NCBI GenBank assembly: GCA_903957365.1
Contig: CAJBPB010000276.1
Location: forward strand, 18,874 to 82,873
DNA from: an uncultured Bacteroidota bacterium
GTDB lineage: Bacteria; Bacteroidota; Bacteroidia; Bacteroidales; F082
Direction of reading: 5' to 3'
Length of the DNA: 64,000 bases
Under the pieces are notes generated by a model that made no database searches, had not been told where the DNA came from, and saw only the letters and a program-made list of their open reading frames with translations. Below, one piece after another: positions 17,466 to 25,139 of this stretch. A program made the position numbers and the translations under genes. Position 1 is the stretch's first letter; every line of letters starts with the position of its first letter.

Positions 17466-19595
17466 ATGAAGTTTATTCAAGGAATAATAATAATCGTATT
17501 ACTTTTCATCGTTTCTCAATCCGGTGTTGCGCAGGAAATGCTGACCGGTTTGCAGCAAAATGGTTTGATAAGGCAGGTTTATCAACTTGGCAACCCGAAT
17601 AACCGCTTGAATGATAATCCATTAACAATCCCATTTAGGGACGATTTCTCAGCGTTTAATGTTTATCCTGACGCCCAATTATGGCTCGATCAGAATATTT
17701 TTGTTAATAAAGATTTTCCGATCAATCCTCCCAACACCGGGGCTGCAACATTTGATGTTATTGATGCGACGGGAAGTGTATATACACACGCTACAGTAAC
17801 ACCTTTTATTGCAGACTATCTTACATCACGTAAGATTCGTTTAGATTCTGTTTTTTATCCTGTAAATGAAAAAATAACTCCCGCTGACTCACTGTATTTC
17901 AGTTTCTTCTATCAGATTCAGGGTAGGGGCGACCGTCCTGAAAAGTTTGATTCACTTATATTACAGTTCGGTTATCCTTCTGGGAAATTGGTTTTTGATT
18001 TTATCGATTCGGTTACCTTACCTGTTGATACATACCTTTTATTGAATCAGATTGATACAATTTTTCCGAATGATACTTTGTTTGCGCCTGAGGGGTGTAA
18101 TCAGGAACTTTATTATGTGGCAGACAGACTTATGACATGGGGCGATGATGTGACGGTTCCTTGTGATACAGTATTAAAGCCTGAGATCCTCTGGCGAAAT
18201 GTCTGGTCTGTTTCTGGTGTTTTTCTTACTGATACAATCATCCCGCGAAATGATGTTTTTAACCAAATCCTGATCCCCATTACCGATACATTGTATTTTG
18301 TTTCTGACTTTCAATTTCGTTTTTTCAATTATGGAAGCATTGCTTCTACAATTAACCCAGGTAACCGGGGTAATGTTGACCAATGGAATGTTGATTATGT
18401 TTATCTGAACAAGGGACGATCCAAATCAGATTCAACCTATAACGTTGTTTCATTCTCAAATCGCGCACCATCATTTCTGAAACGTTATGAATCAATGCCA
18501 TACAAGCAATACCGAAGTAATCCAACGAATGCTGTGCGTCCTGAATTTGAGATCAATATTACCAATCTTGACAATGTGACACACCAGACCCATTATTGGT
18601 ATGAAGTTACTCAACGCAATGGCAGTCAGAATTTTGTTTATGATGGTGGAAGTTGTGAATTGCTGCCTTATGACCTAGGTGGATTTCAATCCTGCTCTTC
18701 ATCCTGCGGTGCTGCACAGGCTTGTCCGGTTGTAAATTCATTGTTTGCATTGCAGGCGGGTATCGATTCAACATCTTTTGTTATTAAACATTTTGTAAGT
18801 GATTCAACAGACGGAAATACTTTGGTTGATTCATTGATATATCAACAGGGATTCTACAATTATTTTGCCTATGATGATGGAACACCGGAATTGGGTTACG
18901 GTCTGGAACCGGCAGGCGCTTATGTGGCTGTTCAGTATAATATGACTGTTCCAGATACCTTACAAGGAGTCCAGTTGTTTTTTAACAAAACACTTAACAA
19001 CGCAAACTATAAGTATTTTGATATTGTAGTCTGGGGTGATAACAATGGTAAACCTGGTAGTGTTTTGTACAGGAAAGAAAGACAACATCCATTATGGAGT
19101 AATGATATGTATGGTTATATGATGTATTCTTTTGTTGACCCTCCCATCGTCAGCGGTATATTTTATGTTGGTCTTTATCAATCGGAAATGGGGAGTTTGA
19201 ATATCGGGTATGATGCTGTAAGCAATAGTAGTGATTACACATTTTATAAAATTACTGACCAATGGAGTGAGAGCCAATTTACCGGTTCGCTCATGATCAG
19301 GCCAGTGGTAGGATCAGAAGTATTTATTGGAAGCAGTGAACATTATATGGGTTCAGATCCTTCCCTGATGATTGCTCCAAATCCCGCATCTGCTAATGTT
19401 TCAATTTCATTGGCCGATTCACATGATTTTCTTCCACAGACTATCTGTATATACGATTTGTCAGGCAGGATGATAATTAACAAATATTTTACAGCTGATT
19501 TGGATGTTTCATTCCTTGAATCAGGTATTTATTTTCTTCAGATCTCAGGCGAAAATCGCCGCACAATTACCTCACGATTGATGATAGCGCGATAA
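17466..19595 (+). CDS. Large secreted protein with T9SS sorting domain
   Basis: 709 residues. Signal peptide at 1-22 (ending SGVAQ), then a long, mostly beta, unrecognised region with repeated aromatic/Asp segments and a Cys-rich patch (FQSCSSSCGAAQAC, about residues 410-423). The last about 80 residues (MIAPNPASANVSISLADS to the end) form a type A C-terminal sorting domain. No catalytic motif was recognised. It is encoded between the PASTA gene (14-bp gap) and rluD (2-bp gap), so it is part of that operon, although T9SS export separates it in space from both partners. Confidence 0.75.
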   Translation: MKFIQGIIIIVLLFIVSQSGVAQEMLTGLQQNGLIRQVYQLGNPNNRLNDNPLTIPFRDDFSAFNVYPDAQLWLDQNIFVNKDFPINPPNTGAATFDVIDATGSVYTHATVTPFIADYLTSRKIRLDSVFYPVNEKITPADSLYFSFFYQIQGRGDRPEKFDSLILQFGYPSGKLVFDFIDSVTLPVDTYLLLNQIDTIFPNDTLFAPEGCNQELYYVADRLMTWGDDVTVPCDTVLKPEILWRNVWSVSGVFLTDTIIPRNDVFNQILIPITDTLYFVSDFQFRFFNYGSIASTINPGNRGNVDQWNVDYVYLNKGRSKSDSTYNVVSFSNRAPSFLKRYESMPYKQYRSNPTNAVRPEFEINITNLDNVTHQTHYWYEVTQRNGSQNFVYDGGSCELLPYDLGGFQSCSSSCGAAQACPVVNSLFALQAGIDSTSFVIKHFVSDSTDGNTLVDSLIYQQGFYNYFAYDDGTPELGYGLEPAGAYVAVQYNMTVPDTLQGVQLFFNKTLNNANYKYFDIVVWGDNNGKPGSVLYRKERQHPLWSNDMYGYMMYSFVDPPIVSGIFYVGLYQSEMGSLNIGYDAVSNSSDYTFYKITDQWSESQFTGSLMIRPVVGSEVFIGSSEHYMGSDPSLMIAPNPASANVSISLADSHDFLPQTICIYDLSGRMIINKYFTADLDVSFLESGIYFLQISGENRRTITSRLMIAR

Positions 19596-19597
19596 TA

Positions 19598-20650
19598 ATG
19601 ACAATACAGAACGACGAACTTATTGAACTTGAAACTGCTGATGAAAATAGTGAACTTTATGAACATTTTCGCATTGTAGTTGATAAGGGGCAAGCGCAGT
19701 TGAGGGTCGATTTGTTTTTATTGAATCGGATTGAAAATATTTCACGGAACAAGATTCAGCAGACTGCCAAAGCAGGTAATATATTGGTTAACAACAAGGT
19801 TGTAAAATCAAATTACCGCATTAAACCAAATGATGTCATCACCGTTGTTTTCAGTTATCCGCCACGTGAAGTCGAAATATTTCCTGAAAACATTCCTCTT
19901 GATATTGTATATGAAGATCAATACCTGCTCGTTGTAAACAAACAACCTGATCTGGTTGTGCATCCGGGACATGGAAATTTTACCGGTACGTTGCTGCATG
20001 CCCTTATGTATCATTTTGAAAAAACAGGACAATCCATCGAAAATAAGCATGGGTATCTGGTTCACCGTATTGATAAGGACACCTCTGGTCTTTTGCTTGT
20101 AGCCAAAGATGAATTATCACAGACGCGTTTGGCAAAACAATTTTTTGATCACACCATTGAACGAAGATATAATGCATTGGTATGGGGAGGTTTTGAAGAA
20201 AATACCGGCACGATAACGGGTAATATCGGGCGAAGTGTGCGCGACCGTAAGGTAATGGCTGTTTATGAAGATGGTTCATATGGACGAGAAGCGGTTTCGC
20301 ATTATACAGTTTTGCAGCGATTCGGTTATGTTACATTGGTTGAATGTAAACTTGAAACCGGAAGAACACACCAGATCAGAGTGCATTTTAAACATATTGG
20401 CCATCCGCTTTTCAACGATGCCTGGTATGGTGGTGACACAATAATAAAAGGTACAACGTTCACTAAATACAAACAGTTCATCGAAAACTGTTTTAAAATT
20501 CTGCCCCGACAAGCCTTACATGCCAAGTCGCTTGGCTTTAGACATCCTGAGACCAACGAAAATATGTTTTTTGATTCTGAACTTCCAAATGATTTCAAAC
20601 AGGTTGTTGAGAAATGGTCAACTTATACCAGCGCGAGGGAAATAGAATAA
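19598..20650 (+). CDS. rluD: RluA family 23S rRNA pseudouridine synthase (RluD-like)
   Basis: 350 residues. An N-terminal S4-like RNA-binding domain (about 25-95, RVDLFLLNRIENISRNKIQ) is followed by the RluA catalytic domain with the signature HRIDKDTSGLLLVAK, catalytic Asp near residue 159, and the downstream motif LETGRTHQIRVH. It isomerises uridine to pseudouridine in large-subunit rRNA (RluD targets helix 69). It is the last gene of the PASTA operon, starting 2 bp after the preceding stop, and abuts the convergent protease gene with no gap. Confidence 0.93.
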   Translation: MTIQNDELIELETADENSELYEHFRIVVDKGQAQLRVDLFLLNRIENISRNKIQQTAKAGNILVNNKVVKSNYRIKPNDVITVVFSYPPREVEIFPENIPLDIVYEDQYLLVVNKQPDLVVHPGHGNFTGTLLHALMYHFEKTGQSIENKHGYLVHRIDKDTSGLLLVAKDELSQTRLAKQFFDHTIERRYNALVWGGFEENTGTITGNIGRSVRDRKVMAVYEDGSYGREAVSHYTVLQRFGYVTLVECKLETGRTHQIRVHFKHIGHPLFNDAWYGGDTIIKGTTFTKYKQFIENCFKILPRQALHAKSLGFRHPETNENMFFDSELPNDFKQVVEKWSTYTSAREIE

Positions 20651-22531
20651 CTATTTGATAATTAATAGTTTAAAATTCTTATCCGTAGATGAAGTATGTA
20701 AATTAAGTAAATACAGCCCATTTTCTAACGGATCAATATAAAGACTTATTTTTGTCCCTGAAGTGTTTTGAATAGTTGAAATTATTCTTCCTGCCAGGTC
20801 GATAACCTGAATTTCCAGGTCTTCAGGTATTTCAGTGCCAAAAGAGATGGTTACATTTCCATTTGTCGGATTTGGATAAAGAAATGGTTTCACCTGAATA
20901 TAATCTTTCTTCTCAATGGTATCGGAGGTGATTGCATTCGATACGATTAGTTTTACATCATAACTGCCGTAAGATGAATAGGATATCGATTGAGGGTTTG
21001 TTTCAGTACTTGTATTATTATCAGCACCTTCAAAAAACCAATTGTAGTTATTGACCCTTCCGAAAGTCAGACTTTCAAAATTTATTCTCTGACCGATATT
21101 AATTTCTGCAAAATCTGCTTCGAAATCAGCAACCAGTAAAGAGTCATTTATTCCAATACCTTCTATTTGGCTAATACCTGAATTTTCGGGATCGAGCCAG
21201 GGTTGAAGCTGCAAGTTCAAGCTGTTACCATTATCTTTCCAGCTCTTGCTGAATTTTCCATAATAATCAACATCTTCTAATGCGGTGCAGTCTGATCTTC
21301 CACCTGTCAATGCTCCGACAAGTCTTCCGTTAGCATTGAACATTGGAGAACCCGATGAGCCAGGCTCAGTAACACCATGGCCATTTTCTGTTTCTGCCCA
21401 TTTCACACGCCAGTAATTCCCGGCTGTATTCTCATTGTCAGCATCATAATCGCATGAAATTGGGAACTCAGTAAATGTTGAAATTTTTTTGATGTCACCC
21501 TGAGGATGATGGATGCCAAACCCGGACTGGGTAATTTGTGAATCAAGCGTCCAACCATTAAAAAATGGCTGGAAATCTGCAGGAACAGCTTGATTTAATA
21601 ATAACAATTTGAAATCGGTGCCTGTATAAGTCGGACCAGACGCCTTTAAACTTGCACCTACAATTGTTTGTGGAACTGGCTCTGCATCCGGATCAGGACA
21701 AAATTCGCCTTCATAATTGAAATCAAAAATCCATTGGTTATAGTCCGATTCGCTTGCGCCATCTCCACAATGCCTTGCTGTGAATAAATAAGGTGTCTGA
21801 TCTCGTAAAGCATTGTTGATCAATGTTCCGGTGCAATAAAACAGTGAGCTGCCGTTTTTTACCAGAATGCGGGTAACACCCTGTTTGATGTATTTCCATG
21901 GATCACCTTCGGTGCAGTTAACATTGACTTCGCAGGAACCTGATGAACCGAAGCCTGTTTTCAGATTTTCAGAATCAATAAATCCAATCTCACTCAGAAG
22001 AATTTGATAATCATTGGATTGTAAATTTGTTTCAAATTGTAACAGAATGTCAGAAGCATTCATTGTTTCAAACGCAAATTCGCTTGCATTAGTTTTACTC
22101 TGTTTTGTAAAGCCACCTATTATTTGTTTGCGTTCATTATCGAAAGCATATAATCGGCCACTTTCACCTGGATTGAACTGATTGAAATAGAGGACGTGTT
22201 TATTTTTCGAATCAAATTTCAGATGAATCCGCCAGATCTTTTTTTGAATAGAATCCAGTTCCAACCAGGGATCATTTTCGTCGGGTTGAATATTTACAAT
22301 TTGTGTATGGCCTATTAACAAAGGAAATTTAGACTTGTTTTGAGTTGTTTTTATTGATTCATCTAATTGAATATGAATTTGTTCAACAGCGAAATAATTA
22401 TTCAATAATAAAGGTGTTCCATTATCCCGCTCCTGAGAAATAAGTGAAAATGATATAAAAAAAAACAGGATGGAAATTACAATTGAGCGGTTTAAGAAGT
22501 TATTTGATTCGTTTCTCATTAGGTATATCAT
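20651..22531 (-). CDS. Secreted lysyl-endopeptidase-like serine protease with PKD and T9SS sorting domains
   Basis: Up to 626 residues. A signal peptide leads to a pro-like region, then a trypsin-fold domain with His near residue 254 (TARHC), Asp near 306 (GTDFKLL) and Ser near 393 (GSSGSP). This layout and the multiple Cys resemble Achromobacter protease I-like lysyl endopeptidases. A PKD-like domain (about 470-545) and a type A T9SS sorting domain from YPNPTNGNVTIS follow. The start may be ATG 22531 or, more likely for a compact signal peptide, ATG 22519. Extracellular protein digestion is the likely role; Lys specificity is inferred only. Confidence 0.87.
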   Translation of the reverse strand: MIYLMRNESNNFLNRSIVISILFFFISFSLISQERDNGTPLLLNNYFAVEQIHIQLDESIKTTQNKSKFPLLIGHTQIVNIQPDENDPWLELDSIQKKIWRIHLKFDSKNKHVLYFNQFNPGESGRLYAFDNERKQIIGGFTKQSKTNASEFAFETMNASDILLQFETNLQSNDYQILLSEIGFIDSENLKTGFGSSGSCEVNVNCTEGDPWKYIKQGVTRILVKNGSSLFYCTGTLINNALRDQTPYLFTARHCGDGASESDYNQWIFDFNYEGEFCPDPDAEPVPQTIVGASLKASGPTYTGTDFKLLLLNQAVPADFQPFFNGWTLDSQITQSGFGIHHPQGDIKKISTFTEFPISCDYDADNENTAGNYWRVKWAETENGHGVTEPGSSGSPMFNANGRLVGALTGGRSDCTALEDVDYYGKFSKSWKDNGNSLNLQLQPWLDPENSGISQIEGIGINDSLLVADFEADFAEINIGQRINFESLTFGRVNNYNWFFEGADNNTSTETNPQSISYSSYGSYDVKLIVSNAITSDTIEKKDYIQVKPFLYPNPTNGNVTISFGTEIPEDLEIQVIDLAGRIISTIQNTSGTKISLYIDPLENGLYLLNLHTSSTDKNFKLLIIK

Positions 22532-22546
22532 AGATTATGGAACATC

Positions 22547-22554
22547 CAAATTTA
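22547..22554 (-). promoter_or_regulatory. Promoter -7 box TAAATTTG for the T9SS protease
   Basis: Minus-strand exact TAnnTTTG match, 15-27 nt before the two candidate start codons. Confidence 0.5.
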
Positions 22555-22640
22555 GGCAAATTATAAGAGGAGCCTTTATTTCGGACTATAAATATACCGC
22601 AAAAGGATTGTTCAACTACTGTTTATGATCACAAAAATCT

Positions 22641-22648
22641 TAAATTTG
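22641..22648 (+). promoter_or_regulatory. Promoter -7 box TAAATTTG for hldD
   Basis: Exact TAnnTTTG match ending 17 nt before the hldD ATG at 22666. Confidence 0.5.
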
Positions 22649-22665
22649 TCGTAAAATAATATACA

Positions 22666-23631
22666 ATGATTGTTCTAACGGGTGCTGCTGGTTTTATTGG
22701 AAGTGTTGTAGCTGGGAAGCTGAATGAAAAAGGACTGGCCGATCTGGTTCTGGTGGATGATTTTAACAGACCGTTAAAGGAACCAAATTTCGAGACAAAA
22801 AAGTATTCGGCATTGGTGCAACGTGATGTTTTTTTTGACTGGTTTGATGCACATGCAAATGAAATTACTTTTGTCATTCATCTCGGAGCACGGACAGATA
22901 CAACAGAATTTAACGTTCAAATATTCAATGAATTGAATCTGGATTACTCTAAATCAGTCTGGAATCTTTGCTCAAAATTTAAGATCCCAATGATTTATGC
23001 TTCTTCTGCTGCAACGTATGGTCTTGGAGAATTTGGCTACAATGAGGATGAAATGACTATTTCCAAATTAAAACCATTAAATCCTTACGGTGATTCGAAG
23101 AATGATTTTGATAAATGGGCTTTAAAACAGGATAATCAGCCACCATTTTGGGCTGGATTAAAATTCTTCAACGTTTATGGTCCCAATGAATACCATAAAG
23201 TACGGATGGCATCTGTAATATTTCACGCGTTTCATCAGATCAAAACAACTGGTAAAGTAAAACTTTTCAAATCGCATCGCCCTGATTTTGAAGATGGTAA
23301 ACAATTACGTGATTTTGTTTATGTAAAGGATGTGGCTGATGTAATTACATTTTTAATGGCAAATAAACCCGAAAGTGGCATTTACAATCTTGGTACTGGT
23401 CAGGCACGTTCATTCTTCGATCTGGCATTGGCAACTTTTTCAGCATTAAAAGTCACGCCTGTAATAGAATTCATCGACACTCCGATTGATATACGGGATA
23501 AATACCAGTATTTTACTGAAGCTGACATGTCTAAACTTAGGAATGCCGGTTATCCGGGCATTTTTACTTCACTTGAGGATGGTGTAAAAGATTATGTCAC
23601 TAATTATCTTGTGAAAACGATTTACTTTTAG
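22666..23631 (+). CDS. hldD: ADP-L-glycero-D-manno-heptose 6-epimerase
   Basis: A 321-residue short-chain dehydrogenase/reductase that epimerises ADP-D,D-heptose to ADP-L,D-heptose for the lipopolysaccharide inner core. It has the Rossmann motif GAAGFIGS at the N-terminus, HLGARTDTTE, and a catalytic YGDSK (YxxxK) in NPYGDSKNDFDKWAL, followed by KFFNVYGPNEYHKVRMASV typical of HldD. It is a single-gene unit with its own promoter box, divergent from the T9SS protease. No other heptose genes are nearby. Confidence 0.93.
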   Translation: MIVLTGAAGFIGSVVAGKLNEKGLADLVLVDDFNRPLKEPNFETKKYSALVQRDVFFDWFDAHANEITFVIHLGARTDTTEFNVQIFNELNLDYSKSVWNLCSKFKIPMIYASSAATYGLGEFGYNEDEMTISKLKPLNPYGDSKNDFDKWALKQDNQPPFWAGLKFFNVYGPNEYHKVRMASVIFHAFHQIKTTGKVKLFKSHRPDFEDGKQLRDFVYVKDVADVITFLMANKPESGIYNLGTGQARSFFDLALATFSALKVTPVIEFIDTPIDIRDKYQYFTEADMSKLRNAGYPGIFTSLEDGVKDYVTNYLVKTIYF

Positions 23632-23703
23632 AAAAAAATAAACTGCTATTATAGACTGATCACCGAAGGTATTTTAAAAGACAAAAAAGTAATAATTGTT
23701 TGT

Positions 23704-24039
23704 TTATTTCTTTGTTGCCAATTCCTGATCTAAAGCTACAAGAAAATTCTTTAGATGATGTAATGTTTCCAGAACAACTATCTTGTTTTCAACTTCGTCT
23801 ATGTTATTTTTTAATTCATCTTTTGCGCCTTGCAATGTATAACCCTTTTCCTTAACAAGATGATAAATCATGTGGAGGTATTTCACATCACGTTCAGTAA
23901 AAAGCCGGTTACCTTTTTTGTTTTTCTTTGGCTTTAGAATATCAAATTCCTTTTCCCAAAATCTGATAAGTGAGGCGTTTACATCAAACATGGAAGATAC
24001 CTCTCCAATGCTGTAATAAATTTTGACAGCTTTTGTCAT
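23704..24039 (-). CDS. MerR family transcriptional regulator
   Basis: 111 residues. An N-terminal winged helix-turn-helix of MerR type (about 8-75; IYYSIGEVSSMFDVNASLIR, then RFWEKEF and RLFTERDVKYLHMIYHLV) is followed by a C-terminal coiled coil (about 80-108) for dimerisation. There is no effector domain, so it resembles the short constitutive MerR proteins common in this phylum. It starts 10 bp after the M23 peptidase stop on the same strand, so the two are probably co-transcribed. The target is unknown. Confidence 0.88.
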   Translation of the reverse strand: MTKAVKIYYSIGEVSSMFDVNASLIRFWEKEFDILKPKKNKKGNRLFTERDVKYLHMIYHLVKEKGYTLQGAKDELKNNIDEVENKIVVLETLHHLKNFLVALDQELATKK

Positions 24040-24049
24040 AGGAATAAAG

Positions 24050-25021
24050 TTAATCCATTGTTTGACTGGGAAGTGAAGATAACTCTATGATTTGCTCGTA
24101 TTCTTCAGGAGTTAAATCATTGAAAAAGAAGTGTATAGGGTTGATTGGTTGACCATTTTTATGAACCTCATAATGCAAATGTGGCGCTGTTGATTTGCCA
24201 GTATTGCCGACTTTTCCAATCAATTGTCCACGTTTTACCTGATCACCTACTTTCACTTTGAACTGACTTAAATGACTGTAGGTTGTTCTAAAACCAAATC
24301 CATGGTCTATTGTCAGACTTTTACCGTAACCCCAGCGAGATACCTCGGCTTCAATAACTTTGCCATTTCCAGGCGCGAAAATATCGGTACCAATTGGAGC
24401 AGAGAAATCAACGCCCTGATGAAATTTGTTCACTTTATAATAAGGATCTAAACGAACACCGAAAAACGATGAGATGCGGCGCATATCATTCGTTTTTACT
24501 GGCTGAATGGCGGGAATGGAACTTAACATTACTGATTTATTTTTTGCCATTTCAAAAACTTCATCATACGATTTTGATTGTACATACAATTGGCTGGCAA
24601 TCTTATCTATCTTTTTTGCTGTTTCAATTACAAATACGGAATTTGCATAGCCTTCCATTTTTTCATAACGATCAGCACCACCATAACCAGCTTTCCTAAC
24701 AGATCCAGGAATAGGATCTGCTTCAAAAATTACACGATAAATATTATCATCACGTTGCTGCATATCAGCTAATAGGGATTCAAGATTACCTAACCTATCG
24801 GTCATCATTTCATACTGAAGCTTCATGTACTCGAGTTCACGCTTTTGCATACGTTCTTTCGGAGATCCGAAAAAATTATACCAAATCAAAACAAATCCTG
24901 TTGCAAATGCACCGGTAGTAACTAAGAAATAAAAAAAACGCACCAATTTCTGACGCCATCCGAGTTTGAATTTCTCGTATGTCAGTGTCATCGGGTTAAA
25001 TATGTATTTATGCGCTTTCAT
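24050..25021 (-). CDS. M23 family peptidoglycan endopeptidase, membrane anchored
   Basis: 323 residues. One membrane helix (about 25-48) is followed by a coiled-coil stretch and a C-terminal LytM/M23 domain with zinc ligands in HQGVDFSAP and HLHYEV and the typical GNTGKSTAPH. It should cut peptidoglycan cross-links or, as with EnvC/NlpD homologues, regulate amidases; the metal ligands look complete, so hydrolase activity is likely. I start at ATG 25021, since a farther ATG (25066) lies at or before the predicted transcription start. Upstream partner of merR; divergent from alaS. Confidence 0.92.
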   Translation of the reverse strand: MKAHKYIFNPMTLTYEKFKLGWRQKLVRFFYFLVTTGAFATGFVLIWYNFFGSPKERMQKRELEYMKLQYEMMTDRLGNLESLLADMQQRDDNIYRVIFEADPIPGSVRKAGYGGADRYEKMEGYANSVFVIETAKKIDKIASQLYVQSKSYDEVFEMAKNKSVMLSSIPAIQPVKTNDMRRISSFFGVRLDPYYKVNKFHQGVDFSAPIGTDIFAPGNGKVIEAEVSRWGYGKSLTIDHGFGFRTTYSHLSQFKVKVGDQVKRGQLIGKVGNTGKSTAPHLHYEVHKNGQPINPIHFFFNDLTPEEYEQIIELSSLPSQTMD

Positions 25022-25068
25022 AGTATCTTTAAAACAATCAATTCGGGTAATGTTTAAATTGAACACGA

Positions 25069-25098
25069 CAAAATTAACTAAAAACTCTAAATTTGCAA
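25069..25098 (-). promoter_or_regulatory. Promoter for the M23 peptidase/merR operon
   Basis: Minus strand: TTG (25098-25096), 19-nt spacer, TAATTTTG (25076-25069), an exact match in both halves. It overlaps the divergent alaS promoter box. Confidence 0.7.
25088..25095 (+). promoter_or_regulatory. Promoter -7 box TAAATTTG for alaS
   Basis: Exact TAnnTTTG match, 44 nt before the alaS ATG at 25140. It lies inside the spacer of the opposing M23 promoter. Confidence 0.5.
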
Positions 25099-25139
25099 GT
25101 TCAAACTATATCTTAACATTCATTAACAGCAAATTGAAT

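Noticed and set aside
24966..25139. 58-residue N-terminal extension of AlaS
   Set aside because: It overlaps the divergent M23 gene and contains both predicted promoters; the conserved AlaS N-terminus begins at ATG 25140.
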